A stretch of 64,000 bases of DNA, from assembly GCA_021234155.1 (NCBI GenBank), contig JAJEKV010000172.1:124001-188000 (forward strand), read 5' to 3'. Within the stretch, counting starts at the first letter, position 1. Each line of letters begins with the position of its first letter. The notes under the pieces were generated by a model. The model worked only from the letters and a program-made list of their open reading frames with translations, had not been told where the DNA came from and made no database searches. The position numbers and the translations under genes were made by a program. Source of the DNA: Isoetes taiwanensis (taxonomy: Eukaryota; Streptophyta; Lycopodiopsida; Isoetales; Isoetaceae). This document shows, one piece after another, positions 1 to 12,818 of this stretch.

Positions 1-1265
1 TCTATTAAATACTAGGATCTGTGAAACTAGTAAATATCCAGGTCAATAAATACCACCTAGAGAGGCAGAGAGAAAGCATATCCAAGATAATCTTCTTATG
101 TGCATGGTTGGTTTATAGCTTTGGGCAGAAGTTCTTGCAGCTAGAACTCTAAGCAAAAGGTGCCCAGTGCTAACATCAGGCTTGTTTAGACTTGGCGGAT
201 GTGACATTTTCAAGCTTATTTTATAAACGTTTTGCAATAGATCATATAAAAAATAAAGTCTGGCAGAATCAATATTTCACTTGTCCCATTGCATCTTACG
301 TAAACGACTAGGAGGCTCATGTTCCAATAATTCATTACAAGGAAATGTTTTGTCCCTCGGGCTTGCATGTCCTTGGGGCTATTACACTGCAGCTAAAGAC
401 TGACCAATATATCAGATGGATGCTGAAATTAAAGATCTCCATAAGAAAATACACATGAAACTGCTTAAGTGCCGTATGTACAGACTGAAACAATTTGTGC
501 GGTCTTATACGGGCTGAATCACAAAATTTATTCTTTTCTTCTGGATATAGGGTTTAAACAAACTTCAATATAGTATCATGTTAAGACTGATATATTCACA
601 GACTATTTGTAGTTTCCTTTACAACTAGATCATCACAACATTGGATCACCTGTTGACACTACTCTACTTGGTCAAGGTGCAGGGATGGATGATGCTAGAC
701 CAGGAACTATATACCTCATGTGTGTATCCACTGACCAAAACACCTTTATAACTGCTGGCTGTTATTCCAATGGAAGGTTGGTAAAAACTGAAGGAATTTA
801 TTCATGCTGGCATAAATTCCTCAATGATGAGAGACCCCAATACTAAGATCTCGTGCCTTCATGTACATCTTGGTATGGCTCCATGGCCACTAAGAGTCAT
901 AGTCCTGGTAAGATCCCTTGGCTCCTCGCAACTCTCCAGTGTTTGGTAGCATTTTGCATACACTTCTTCTATTTGAAAAGCCAAAATTATTCCAGGAATA
1001 TATTTTCCCGTTGAGATAACCATACCTCTTTGATAGTAATTAGTTAGCTATCTTAGTTAGCACTTGTATACAATGCACCGTTGAGTATACAAAATTCTTA
1101 TCCCTAGAAAGGTTAGGAATTGAACTTTGAGTATACTCATACTGTAGGATGTAAATAGACATACAAATAATATATGCCGACAAACCCATACAGGCTATAT
1201 GTATGACATGGACCAATAAATAAATGTACTTGTAAGAGTGTGTAAGCAATGAATCATAAAGTCAC
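1..1265 (-). other. intron of the EAF1-like gene (3' part outside window)
   Basis: A GT donor follows the last recognisable exon at 1266 (CAG|GTGACT on the minus strand). Continuing leftward I find no reading frame that extends the HSA domain, so this stretch is best read as intron running past the window edge. The small open frames inside it are not conserved-looking. No repeat element was recognised here. Confidence 0.6.
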
Positions 1266-3009
1266 CTGCATGAAGTCGTTTGCCATCCATGCCATTTCCT
1301 GCAGCACATAATCCCAATGTGATTTTGGCCTTGATGCATTAGGCGTAGCCCTCCTTCTTGCCCATTCCATACATTTTCTCTTTGCGTGCTGTAAGAATAC
1401 AACAATACTTAGTACAGTCAAAATGTATCCAGTGTTATTTGAAACGAAATATTTTACTACCTCTATTTTCTCAGCAGCTTGAAGGATAGCATCCTCACGA
1501 GCTCTATTAGCAATTGCAACAGCACCACTTGCTACTCCATGCAAGGCATTGCCATCCTCATCTTTGTAATCGATATTGCTCGTATTTCCCACCAGGGCCT
1601 GGCTAATCTCATCATCACCAGACACCTCCGACTTAATTTTCGTTTTACATTCATCATTCGCTTGGGAAGCCGATCGGCTTGGTCTCTTTAGAGACAGATC
1701 CAAAGAGTTTAAGCTCTTTTCAGGTGGTTGTACCTGGACTTCAAGACTGGATTTGAACTCATTTGAACCCTTTGGGTGTAAAAGAGAAGGCATGCTTGGT
1801 TGATGATAACCTTGGATGCTATTATCATTATAAGTACTGCCAACCGCGATCCCTTCATGTGTGCTATCTGTAAGGTTTGTAACACCACATGTACTTGCGG
1901 GAGGCACACCAGTGGAAGCTGGATTTGGCCCGTCTTTTGGAAAATATAAACTACATATATCAGTTTTCACTTCTGGATCTGCAGGGTCTTTCCTTTCATA
2001 ACTCTGCCCCGCTTTTCCCTCCAAAGCTTTTAGACTAGAACCTAACAAAACTTTCTCTGCCATATTTGACATATCCCCTGTAAAACCCCCTCTACTGGAT
2101 GCTGAACTCTCATTTTGCTTTGCCTCAATAATAATATTCTTGTTACATGGAATTGAAAGCAGTACAGAAGTCATGTTCATATTGTTCGATCCTTCATTCT
2201 CCTTAATAACTCTTTTTTCCTCTATACGGTCCAGGTTCACATGAAGATCATCTTTAGTAATATCAGTGCATCTAGCTTGTTGTAATTCGTCTGCAGAAAA
2301 TTTTGGAGCTATATGTTTTTGAAAACCATTGCACCCATTCAAATTCCGCTCGGTAAAATTCGATGTTCTAAGTGGGATTTCTAATGCTTCACCAACACGG
2401 CAATTCTCACCAGCATTATGATCGTGTGCAATCAAAGGATAGAAATTATCACCCTCACTGCAAGAATAGAACCAAGCTCATGTTAAACGCTGAAAAATGA
2501 GAATAGGGGCATGATATGCTTACCTAGTCAGTAATTTGTCAGTTAAAAAATCTGTTTGTGGTTGGTGCAAAAGCACCCTATTTGCCCAGAAGTCAAAATC
2601 CAAAGGATTGCCACCCTGCAGTCCACGTTGTGTGAGTTCCAAAGAGAGGTGGCGTTTAATCCCATAACAAGCTTCGGAATTTAGTGATCATATATCCTAG
2701 ATAATCATTTAGATATCAACCAGATAACAGAAAGTGATGTCATCTATCAAACTAGCCAATCCTGCTAGAAGTTTCATGATAATTAACTTACAGTTTCAAG
2801 GAACTCTAACTCTCTTCTGTGCTCCTCACATACAGCCACCTCCCATCTGTATCTAAAAAATGAGCTAGTAATCTACAACGCATAGTAAATAGTAAAAAGA
2901 CAAGATTACAAATATTGAACCTGAGTTCTGCTTGAACTTTATCAATTGCAGCCTCAAGGGGAGATTTCTCCCTTTCTATGGTGGTTGAAGCACCATCTCC
3001 TGCACCCAT
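1266..3009 (-). CDS. EAF1: EAF1-like chromatin protein, 5' coding exons (partial)
   Basis: Plant EAF1 (VID21-like) is the platform subunit of the nuclear NuA4 histone H4/H2A acetyltransferase, with an N-terminal region, an HSA domain and a later SANT/Myb domain. Coding exons on the minus strand: 3009-2921, 2852-2792, 2615-2524, 2457-1461, 1388-1266. All junctions are GT/AG and keep one frame over about 454 residues. Family signatures seen: a start-proximal SPLEAAIDKVQAELR, then HRRELEFLETGGNPLDF across two introns, and at the end the HSA start KSHWDYVLQEMAWMANDF. The 997-bp exon encodes a low-complexity acidic/serine-rich stretch. The start is taken at the Met of MGAGDG; an upstream in-frame Met at 3090 is possible. 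The apparent hydrophobic segment in the long open frame is intron 1460-1389, not a membrane helix. The SANT domain and C terminus lie outside the window. Family assignment is strong from motif order; activity is inferred. Confidence 0.85.
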
Positions 3010-3900
3010 GGAGCCTTTTCCCGCATTCTTGGATAAATTTCTTTTACCCTGGCATAATGCAGGCCTCGATTGAAAACCTTCGGAATTCAATTTATAAAAG
3101 AAGAGAGAGAAAGAGACAATGAATTATTACTCATGTATGCAGACTCTCTCTTGAACTAGAATTTACAAATGACAGACATTAACCTAGATCACGGATTACA
3201 TCTACTTTAAGCTTTTAGAAACTTTGGTATCGCCACTCACTTTGTATTGTTCATACATCACAATGGAGATGATAACTACATTACATAACCTTCATTCTGA
3301 ATCTGGATGTGAGAGGATTGTCTTTTAAGTTGGTAACGTGTTTAATTAATTCATTTCCTGCTTTACAACAACCATTACGTATGCTATTCCACTAATACTA
3401 CTTCAATCTTGAAATATAAAAGCTCAACGCACCTAAGCGATGAGAAGTGAAATCCTGAGCTCAATTGGTACTTGACCAATATCTGAAAACTACAATACAT
3501 ACTGAATTTCTCTACTGAGATCAAAACCAGTAAAATACTGAGATCACTTACTGGAGAATTCTGGGAAGCGAATTGTGCAGCCAATGAAGTCCTGACTTGA
3601 AGCAGACCTAAGTTGAGTAGGGAAATACAAAGAATGGGTGAAGGAAAAACAGCATATGAGCAGGTCAGAAAGTGGTCCCACGAGCTAAGGGATTGAAAGG
3701 CTAATGAAGCATCAGGGAACAAAACCCTCGATTTCTAGCAGCAGGAGCTACAGCTGCCCGTCTCGATGAGTCAAGCCTCGTATAGAATGTGGGTTATGGC
3801 AAAACAGAAAGACCGAAGGGACCCAATCTCTTTAGCTTCAGCTTAGTTGACTCCATAAATCCGACGATGGAGAGTATTTTCTCCGCCCTCGTAGGAACGA
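3010..3900 (-). other. probable 5' leader and upstream intron(s) of the EAF1-like gene
   Basis: The region upstream of the first coding exon holds no recognisable protein. Plant EAF1 genes commonly have non-coding 5' exons, so a leader with intron is likely. A 112-codon open frame at 3722-3384 (minus) shows no family feature. The transcription start cannot be placed. Confidence 0.35.
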
Positions 3901-6900
3901 AAAAAAATTACCCGTCAAAATGACGTCCGTCGCCCTTCATTGCCCGACTCTAATCCTATTTCTTTTGTATCCGCTCCGACATAAATATTTATTGTCATGC
4001 CACGTCAAATTTATAAAGGATGTTTTTCCACTATTTATAGTCATATTTTGGACCTGAAAATAGCAACATGCCATGTTTAGGAAAATTTTCTTCCTCCTTA
4101 CAATGTTCAAGAATTGTCATGAATGTAACATGTTCTAGTTCTTTTTGGAGTTGCTTAATCTTGGTTGCCATGAGTTAGGATCTGCCATCGCATTCCATAT
4201 CAGCGTAACTTCCCCAAATAAAATAAGCCATCTCTCTCAACCCATGGCCTATTAATCTTCATGGACGTTAAAAAATCTATCTTATTCTGTTCTATTCTCC
4301 TCAACCCTTAAATGTCCCACAATTTCCATATCATGTTCAGATTAGTAGAACAAAGGTACTCTTGCACAAAATCTTACCTGAGATTTTAGTTGTATAAGGT
4401 TGTTGTAGTGTGTCAATTTAGTGTGGTTTCTTATGCATTTATTCTTTCGAAGATGTCAAGTGTATACATCTATGTGATGCTTTTGTTACTTTGGAGAAAA
4501 ATGGGAAATTGTAAAAGAAAAGAAGTTGGACAAAGAAGGAACTACTTAATGCAGCTATCCAACATGATATGAGCAAATTTTTTGTAATTTCAAATACATT
4601 GCAAAAGCATGATCAATTACCCTCATCTGAGCTTATTGTTTATTTTTTAACTTGCATTCCCATCTTACATATAGTGACAATAAGGAACTTACTGCAGAAG
4701 GACGCTAAAATGTAGCCCCTATATAAGAACACTACAAACCCAATTAGAAGAGAAACACTGCTAAGTCGAGTTAGTTACATTTGATAGAAATTGCAGTTGA
4801 AGACCTTGTCATATTGAGGCGAATTCACAGTTGAAGAACATCTCATAGGAACAATGTGCTTAAGCATTATGGATTGCCCCACTGCCATCATAAACCTTCT
4901 ATCTATGCATCTATCCATCATGGTTTAAGAATGTGTTTTAGTATAAGCTTTTGTAATTGAAACTTTTTCATTTAATATAATGTGTAACGCTTCTTTGCCT
5001 AACACCGTTTAGTATTTAAATACTTTATACAAATACCTTAGGATCAATGGGTGCAGAACCTATGTATTGTCCCAAAACCCAAAATAGTATGTTGCAGCAT
5101 CTTTGAACTGGGTATCTATGTCAAGCAATAACCTTCAACTAGATGCAACTTGGCAGACCAAAGTCAAGTCCTCACTAGGGAGCTTCATCAGTGCCCACTC
5201 GCTAGTATCGATTGATAAACAGTCGTGGCCTCGGTTTCTGCTTATTCTTTCCGAAGAGCTGTGGGCAGACCAAGGTGCAACTAGGCCAGCAACATGATGG
5301 AAATTCAGTTCCATTCAGTTGTCAGACTAAAGCATGATATAGTGTCTCACTTAGTTTGTTTTTTAATTGTAAAATGAGTTAGTAAAGTATTAGAAGTTAG
5401 TTAAAGAAAATAGCACAAAATTAGATTTTGGCTCATAGTCATTTTGAATTTTAAAAATTAATGGAGCAACTCTCGTCAACGGAAATATCAAGAGACCAAA
5501 ATAAGAGGGAATTGTTGCAGCCGAATTCTTTGGTTCCTAATTACTATAACATCATACACGGATTGCTGACATTGTCGCTTCGTCGTCATTTCAAGGTGCG
5601 AATTCTCAAATTTTTCTTTTTGGAGGTCATAAGGTAGCTTGTGAAAGCATTAATCAACAATCTTGAAACCTGAGAAAAATACTTTTTATTCTTCTCATAT
5701 AATAAATTAAAATGCCTTTTTAGGTTTGATCCTAAAAATATAGGAGAATCCAAACTTTGTATATCCTAATTGAGAATTATAAGCAATGATTATGAATTCT
5801 CAAACTTGTATTTTACTATAATATTGGTGCAGATTTTTATTTTGGAGTTTAATACTTCCTCCACTTCATGGCAAGGTATGCATCTAGGAAATGTATTTGT
5901 TCAAGTTTTCTTGCACGTCTTTGGTTATTTGTAGTTTGTTTTACCATCATTAGGATACTTGGCATCTTGCTCACTTTTCTTTTGCACATACTAAATTGTC
6001 TTATTAAATCATGCATTTGCATATTCTACTCAGCTTGTCGCCCTAATAAATTTATTCCGCTATTCTGCAATATTGAATGACATTGTGGTGCCATTACATT
6101 AGCTATTAGAACCTGTAATATTATATTCTCTCTTTTCATTAGTATTTGCTTGTGAAAGCTAATGCATCTTTTATTTAGAGGGCGAATTTATATTTCTTTA
6201 ATGCAAATAATAATATATTGCAAATAAGTTTGTGAAACATAATAGTTGTTCCAAATCATGCATTTCTTAAATTGAGCGGCAAAAGGCTTAAGCTATAGCG
6301 AGTTGTATAAATCAAAGGGAAAGCATGTTGATGGCAACGAAATGCGAAAGTTGTGGGGTCCAAAGCTAACTGGCAAGGCCTGTTATAGGTTCAAGTTATT
6401 GAAGGAAAATAGAAAGGAGAAATTCTTCTCACTTTACAAAAAGATACATGAGCGTAAAAAAGTTCTTGGAGGTCTTTACCTACCTTTTTCGGTTCAAAGT
6501 TGTTTCTTGATCGAATTTGAGAGGAACAAATGAATTCTCTGCACTTCAACCCCATAATGAAATCCTTGCTAATTTTGTAGGGACTAGCAACCCAGATGAA
6601 TCTCGACCTTCTGATTTGTAAACGGATATAAACTCAATCGTGGCATTCTCTCAACACTAGTAGTTCTTCCTAGATGAATTATTTTCTTTGGAATACACCT
6701 TTGTCCCAAGTAGGTATCTTTCATATGTTTTGGGAGGAACAGTAAGAGAGATTGAGATCTTTGTCAATTGGTTACTAAAATTATGTTCAAACCTCTTAAA
6801 TTTTAGATAGAATCACAATGCCTTTATAGCTCCTTCTTCCCTTTCTTTGTCGATTTATCTTCTCTCCCCCTTCCTTCATCTTTTTTCACGTGCCCCTTGT

Positions 6901-6986
6901 TGAATTCTCTTGAACTTTATCGAATTGGAATAAAAAGAGATCCAAGCCCTAATTTTTTCTCCTTTCTTCGCGCTTTCTCGATTTGA
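3901..6986. other. intergenic, AT-rich, no supported gene
   Basis: Short open frames at 4390, 5103, 5868 and 6303 have no recognisable domains and no splice context. I see no clear terminal repeats. This is the upstream flank of the EAF1-like gene, so its promoter probably lies near the right side of 3900-4300, but no specific element can be defended. Confidence 0.4.
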
Positions 6987-7172
6987 TTTTTTTTTTTTTT
7001 GAAGGACGACAAACTTTATTGAAACTCCAAGCCAAAAAGCAAAATACAAATGCAGAGGCGGGAATAAAGTCTCAGAGGATAATCATGATCCACTGAGTAG
7101 AACCACCAGCCTATGCATAAGACAACACACTCAAATAGGACTCAAATATCAACTGTCGCATGGCAGGAGCAA
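6987..7172 (-). mobile_element. 5'-truncated LINE, 3' UTR with poly(A) tail
   Basis: A run of 14 T at 6987-7000 followed by about 170 bp is the reverse complement of 33903-34093, the 3' end of the large L1 LINE in this window. Both copies carry the AATAAA-like signal next to the tail. The match stops near 7172, so this copy holds only the 3' UTR. The flanking target-site duplication was not identified with confidence. Confidence 0.8.
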
Positions 7173-7638
7173 GCGAAGAGCAATGGTAAGCCTTAACAAT
7201 TCTAGCTTGTGCATCTTGGAGGCATCGCCAAGAACTCTTGATCATTTAAGATCCATTCATGAAAACTCAAAAAAAGATTATTTTCTTTGGTAAATATTCT
7301 TTGTAGGATTATTTGCTATCGTTTGGTGGGGTGTTAATATCAGAATTTATACTCATTAAATGACAGAGGTGGGAGGTAGCTAAAGAAGGTTGCAAATCCG
7401 ATAGCTAAACCGATATGTTGGCCTCACAAGATATTCTTAGTGCACCCGATTCAAAGAGTGCTTACTACGTCCACACGAAAAAGATGTTGCAACCATATTG
7501 CAACCATATTAGAGACTTAAGAGATTAATTATGGATTGGACTCTCAAGTGAAGTAAAGGGACTCTGCAAATCCTGCAATAACATTTTACATAATACCATT
7601 CTCAGAAATCCACTACATTTGGAAAAACGATGGTTTTT
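7173..7638. other. spacer, nothing recognised
   Basis: Between the LINE remnant and the inverted-repeat element I see only AT-rich sequence. There is a local doubling of 'ttgcaaccatatt' near 7489-7510. No gene or mobile-element end is supported. Confidence 0.4.
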
Positions 7639-9974
7639 CTACGCCCGATTTGGGTTGGGCTCGGATGGAAACCTCCCCAACTTTCCCTCGAAACCTCCCC
7701 AACTTTCCCTCGAAACCTCCCCATTTTCACGGAAACCTCCCCATCTTTCTCGAAACCTCCCAACTTCAGGTGGAAACCTCCCCAACTTTCCCATTTAAAA
7801 AAGGTTTCCATGGAAACCTCCCCCAACTTTCTTGGATGACCGGGGAGGTTTCCAATTAAGAAAACAGGGAGGTTTCCATAGAAAGGTGGGGAGGTTTCAC
7901 AAAAAGAAAAAAAAAATGACTCTTTAAATTTGCACGAAGACCAAGACTAGCCCCAGGTGCATCTGGGCCCTCGTATGTCTTAATGACGAGGCAATCCACG
8001 GTGGTTGCCAACATTAATGACTATTTTTTATTTTTTAAATATTTTATGGAAACCTCCCCAACTTTCCAAAGAAACTAGGGAGGTTTTCAAAATGTCTATA
8101 AAATTTCAAAGTGAGCTATTTCTTCAAATAAATTATCCAACCATGGCCATAGATTCTGACCATAGCCATGGCAATTTTGAAATTCTAATGCCGGAGCTTT
8201 TCACTTTTATGTTTATATTTCAATCTGCTAATGTCCTTGGAAATCATTGCAGGAAACCATTACGGACTAGTTTCTTCTGGTCATTCTACCATTCTTTGTA
8301 CATGCAATAGGAAAGGCATTCATCATACTATACAATGTGTCATCTATGCTAAAACCGTAAGGTTGCGATTTTTAGTTTAAGAACATGCAATAGAACTAGA
8401 ACTACAATTTTTACGTCCAAGAAACAAGAAAAAGAACGGCATCCATTTTCTCTTCAAAAACATGCAAAAGAAGTAGGGCATCGATTTAACAAGCAAAAAG
8501 AACTGAAGCACTTTTACAAAGTAAAAGAAGAGCTGGGATTTTTTTGCTTTCGTAAAATTACTGGAAGAATTAAACTAAAACACAAAAACGCTTCAAGACT
8601 TTCTTAGTCTAGATGTCACCCCATCTCTTTAGACAAAAATGAGATTAGTATGTATACCATAACAAATAGGAGATCTGCTTTGCATATGACCTCTTAAGAA
8701 TATAAGAAAAACACGAATCATTTTTTTGCCACGCTTAGTAAGATGTCGGTCTTTGGTCTTGTTGAGAAATTTTTTCTTCCACAATTGCACCAACGGGTTA
8801 TCAAACCTGTTTCAAGCACAAATAATATCTGGCGAGTAGAGCAAGTTGAGCAATTCCACTTCTCACCTGAGCTCATTCCGCTAAAACCATAAATCCTATT
8901 ACATAGGACGTCCTCATAACCACATAGCGAAACACGCCAAGATTCTATCAACAAAAGGCAACTACAGGCCAATATTTTACTCTGTACTTCGGATTTGCAA
9001 TCGCCATAATAATTTGGTCTCTTATTTGATGCGGCAATAATCTTTTGTTCTTACATGTCTCAAATCTCTATAAAAATCGCCATATCATTGGCTTATGCGT
9101 CAACGATTATGTAGCCAAAACTAATCCTTTCCTAAGAAAACAAAGAAACTAATCGGCTATTATCGAAATGAGCAGGAACGATCTTTGTGAGTTGTTGTGT
9201 TGACAATTAATAACAAAGCAGATATCAAAGTAAAGGCGACCCAAACACGTATGCCATTGATCTGTAGAGCAGAGGTGGAATATGTGATGAGAACCAATAT
9301 CACGAGGTCGAAACCAGCAATTTCCGAGTCCGAAGCGGCATTTTAGGGCATTTCAATCCATTTCGACAACAAGAAGCTCCATCGGTCATTTTTTCGAGAG
9401 GCAAAAAAGCCTTATTTCATGGGCTCAGCCCGTGCATCCGGATTTAGAAGAATCGCCATGCTTGCCAAGGGTTATTATACACGCTATTCTCGTTTTTTAG
9501 ACTACATATCCGCTTTTTAGAACTTTAGAGGGCTAAAGATCTACCGTCTTGCTCGAACGGCATCCAGAGCATCGATTTGCAATAGTAGATGCGCATATGA
9601 CGCCTCCTATCGCCCAAATCCGTAACAAACCCGTAAATCCGGCTCAAGAACCTATGATCCTCTACTTAATCCGCCAAGAAACTCGCTCTTTCAGGAATTG
9701 CCGGTTTTTAAAAAGAAACAGTAATCAAACTTAGAAAGGAATACGAAAAAGATTGAATTAAATTTAGCCGAGACATTAAATTTTTGGTTCATTATAAATA
9801 GTTATGTCGTGGATCAAAAATATCAAAAGCTAATAATATATTTTTAGGATTTGATGGAAACCTCCCTGTTAGCAAGATTGAACCCTCCCCGGGCTTTAGG
9901 TGAAAGCGGGGAGGTTTCATACAAGAGGAAAGTTGGGGAGGTTTCCATTGGAGTCCAACCCAATGAGGCGTATA
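7639..9974. mobile_element. non-autonomous DNA element with TIRs and GGAAACCTCCCC subterminal repeats
   Basis: The left end (about 7639-7690) and the reverse complement of the right end (about 9922-9974) match over about 45 bp with few mismatches. They share TACGCC, then a TTGGGTTGG core, then ATGGAAACCTCCCCAAC. Inside both ends, copies of GGAAACCTCCCC occur in both orientations; a further pair lies at 8041-8092. Such multi-copy subterminal motifs are typical of transposase-binding regions of CACTA, hAT or Mutator elements, but the terminus is not CACTA and no clean target-site duplication was found, so the superfamily is open. The 2-kb interior has no recognisable transposase. Open frames in the motif array exist in several frames on both strands and are not proteins. 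Confidence 0.65.
7668..7901. repeat. left subterminal array of GGAAACCTCCCC motifs
   Basis: About seven direct copies of a 20-24 bp unit (consensus GAAACCTCCCCAACTTTC with variable linkers) run from 7668 to about 7830. Three inverted copies follow, to about 7900. The change of orientation gives the tract hairpin potential. The right end has about four copies (9855-9950), again in both orientations. Confidence 0.8.
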
Positions 9975-11085
9975 TAATTTAATCGCTTTGGAAAAGCTTT
10001 ATAAGATCTACAATAAGAAAACATGCTCAAGATGCTTTTTTTTTACCTTGAAAGTCAGATCCTCCGCTAGCTAGGTTAAGTGCCAATATAGTGGCATCAT
10101 TCAAGTGCATCTTTATGAAACTTCCTTTGCACTGCAGCATTTAGATCACTGGAGAAATCCATTGATTCATGTTCACGTAAAATATACTCAAGGTTTCTTA
10201 TCTGCTGCCCAAACTGACTTTCTAGATGCCTAGCTTGGATGTTCTGCCCTTACTTTTTTTTTTTGCCTCCTTCTATACGTATTCAAAATGTACAAAGAAT
10301 TGCTAACTGGACAAGCTTCAAGCATGTCCACTCCGTGGAAGTCCTGAAGGGGGGATGATTGTAGCCTCTTTTTAGGTTGTGCCTCTTCGTGCTTTTCTCA
10401 AATTTTGCAGGAGAAAAGAAGCACCGGGAGCTTGCGGCTAGTTTTAACTGAGAATAGCCTCTAAAGGCTTCGAACTTCTGAATTTTTCCGGGCAAGCTAG
10501 ATATGGCCCTGGATATATTTATTCAATTTCTAATCTGCAACAAAAAAGCTATAATACTATGGTCCAATTCTGAAGATGCCGATTGCAGGAGATGCATTCT
10601 CAATCCCTAATCAGGGATAACTCATGTAGATGTGGTCTGGATAGCTACCTGAATTTCTCTTGGGTTCGGTGGCCTGCCAATTAGGATTGCCGGATCCTTT
10701 ATAAGCTATCCAAGATGTTCTAGTTGCAGTTGGTGCAACGAAAATAAGCTAAGAACCTGCACCAGATTCCCATTAACATATTTCAACATAAAATCTGAAT
10801 ATACCATAAAAAAGGATACACAGAATTCTAGTTTGCATGCGTAATTTTACCAGAACACACAGAGGAAAATGATACAGCCAAATGATTTGCTATGAAAAAG
10901 CAAATGTGCGATGCTGAGAATGGGTGGCATCTCTTGGCTCGCATCGCAGCCGGAATAAGCTTGCAAGAATGAGCCTTCCAAAATATTCTATGGTTTTTGC
11001 TAGTAATTTTGGCTGGAAAAGGTATTAATTCTAAAAAAAAAAAGTTCCTATATATAGGTAGACAAGAAATTTAATACGTCCTATG
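9975..11085. other. intergenic, no gene recognised
   Basis: This is AT-rich sequence with short open frames only (for example 10283-10495 minus, without domain features). No repeat ends were found. Confidence 0.4.
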
Positions 11086-11866
11086 ATGCATTGCTCCAGT
11101 TTTAGCATGCTCTATGATGCAAGTTTCTATCGTGCCCTAGATTCTCGAAGAAGATTCTCCTAGATTCCTTTAAATTTCATGAAGATTCCTCTAGAATCTC
11201 GAAGATTCCACCATTCCAGTTTTAGCATGCTCTATGATGCAAGTTTCTATCGTGCCCTAGATTCTCGAAGAAGATTCTCCTAGGTTCCTTTAAATTTCAT
11301 GAAGATTTCATCTCGAAGATTCCACCCAGGTTCCCTTAGGGTCTCAAAGAGTTCATGAAGATTCCCTTAGATTTCATGAAATTCCTTAAATTCCCTTAAA
11401 TTTTATGAGATTCCTTTATAGATTTTATGAGATTCTCTCAGATTATATGGTAATTCCTTAAATTCCCTTAGAACTCACTAGATTGCCTTAGATTTTATGA
11501 GATTCCCATAGATTCTCTTACTTGTTATGAGATCCTCAGACTCTATGAAGATTTCCTCAGATTTTATAAGATTCTCTTATATTCTATGAAGATGCCCATA
11601 GATTCTCCAAGATCTTGTGAAGGTTCCTCTAGATTTACCTAGATTCCCTTAGATTCTCTTGGATTTTATGAGATTTCCTTAGATTCTATGAAGATTATCC
11701 TAAAATCTCCAAGATTTTGTCGTGATTCCTCATGATGCTCAAAGATTTTAAACTCCCTTAGATTCCCATAGATTTTATGAAATTTCCTTATATTCTTTTA
11801 GATTCCCTTAGATTCCTCAAGATAATATGTAGATACCCTTAAACTCTCCAATAATTTATTAAATTT
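11086..11866. repeat. degenerate AT-rich minisatellite, left part
   Basis: Many diverged copies of a unit of about 18-25 bp, of the kind 'cttagattctatgaagattcc', run through this stretch. At its left edge a longer block of about 124 bp is duplicated almost exactly (11092 and 11216 onward, both starting near 'ccagttttagcatgctc'). The array is cut at about 11866 by an LTR element and resumes at 16388. Confidence 0.75.
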
Positions 11867-11921
11867 CGCGGACGCTCCTACTAAATATACAGATTGTTCC
11901 GTGACACTCCAGAGGGAAATC

Positions 11922-12818
11922 TGTTAAATTACGTGTAAATGGAGGGAATGGATTGATTCATTTGGAAAAGCCCCGGTACCGTGGCTCACATATATATATG
12001 AACAAAAGCTAAAAGGTATGTGTCTATTCATGTGGATTGCCCTCGCCGGGCGGATCCACGCCATTGATCCAGGATGCTTGATCATCCTTTCTTCAACACT
12101 CCCCTTGATCGAAGATCGGATCAAGCCGCCTAAGGAGTCTTCAACCGCTCCCCTTAATGCAAAATTCCTTCGAAGCGCATTGTGTTTGCTCCAGGGCTTA
12201 TTTTCCGAGCAACAAGCCCAATCTTCGAGCTTCTCCCGATTCATAAGAACCGTGATTTCTAGGAGAAACAAGAATGTGGGGAAATGCAATGTAAGCATTT
12301 AAATTCGAATTTGCTTCTCTACTCTGATATATGGTTTATGGGTTCTTTGTGCTCCATTTTGAGCATATCTTTCCCATCTTCTTTTACTGGAGATGAAGCA
12401 AATCTCGACCCATCTTATTCGAGAATGCATGCGAGGCATCCCGGTTTGCTATATATGGATTTGAAATGAAGAAAATAATGAGCTATTACCTTCAATCATG
12501 CGATTCTCTCGGCAGCCCTCTATCTTCATCTTCAACCTTCATCTTCAACTTGGCTCCATGGCATGGGTCCGAGTTCTTTTGGGCTGCTCTCTACAGCAGC
12601 CACGAATTCTCTAGATCCTCCTAAGCCATCGGGCTGGCTCGATACCATGTTAAATTACGAAATGGAGGGAATGGATTGATCTGGCCGAAAAGCCCCGGTA
12701 GTGGCTCACATATATATATATGAACAAAAGCGAAAAGGTATGTGCCGATTCATGTGGATTGCCTGGCCGCGGGATCCACGCCATTGATCCGTGATGCTTG
12801 ATCATCCTTTCTTCAACA
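11922..12818 (-). mobile_element. TRIM (terminal-repeat retrotransposon in miniature), 897 bp
   Basis: Direct repeats of 177 bp (11922-12098) and 171 bp (12648-12818) begin TGTTAAATTACG and end CTTCAACA as read on the plus strand. They flank an internal region of only about 540 bp without a gene. On the minus strand a primer-binding site follows the 5' LTR with no gap, and a purine tract (AAGGGGAG) abuts the 3' LTR. The target-site duplication is AATC (11918-11921 and 12819-12822). The empty site is preserved in the sister LTR near 14795, where GGAAATCCCCC is uninterrupted. This small size and layout define TRIMs. Confidence 0.85.
12636..12647 (-). other. primer-binding site of the TRIM
   Basis: The minus-strand sequence TGGTATCGAGCC lies directly next to the LTR. 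It resembles the initiator tRNA-Met 3' complement TGGTATCAGAGC with a few changes. Confidence 0.7.

Noticed and set aside
1254-2435. Single 393-residue protein with a membrane helix
   Set aside because: It runs through a GT/AG intron (1460-1389) and past a donor at 1265; the hydrophobic part is intronic.
7602-7859. Three overlapping frames with proline/phenylalanine or glycine/glutamate repeats
   Set aside because: They are readings of the GGAAACCTCCCC repeat array in several frames on both strands, not proteins.
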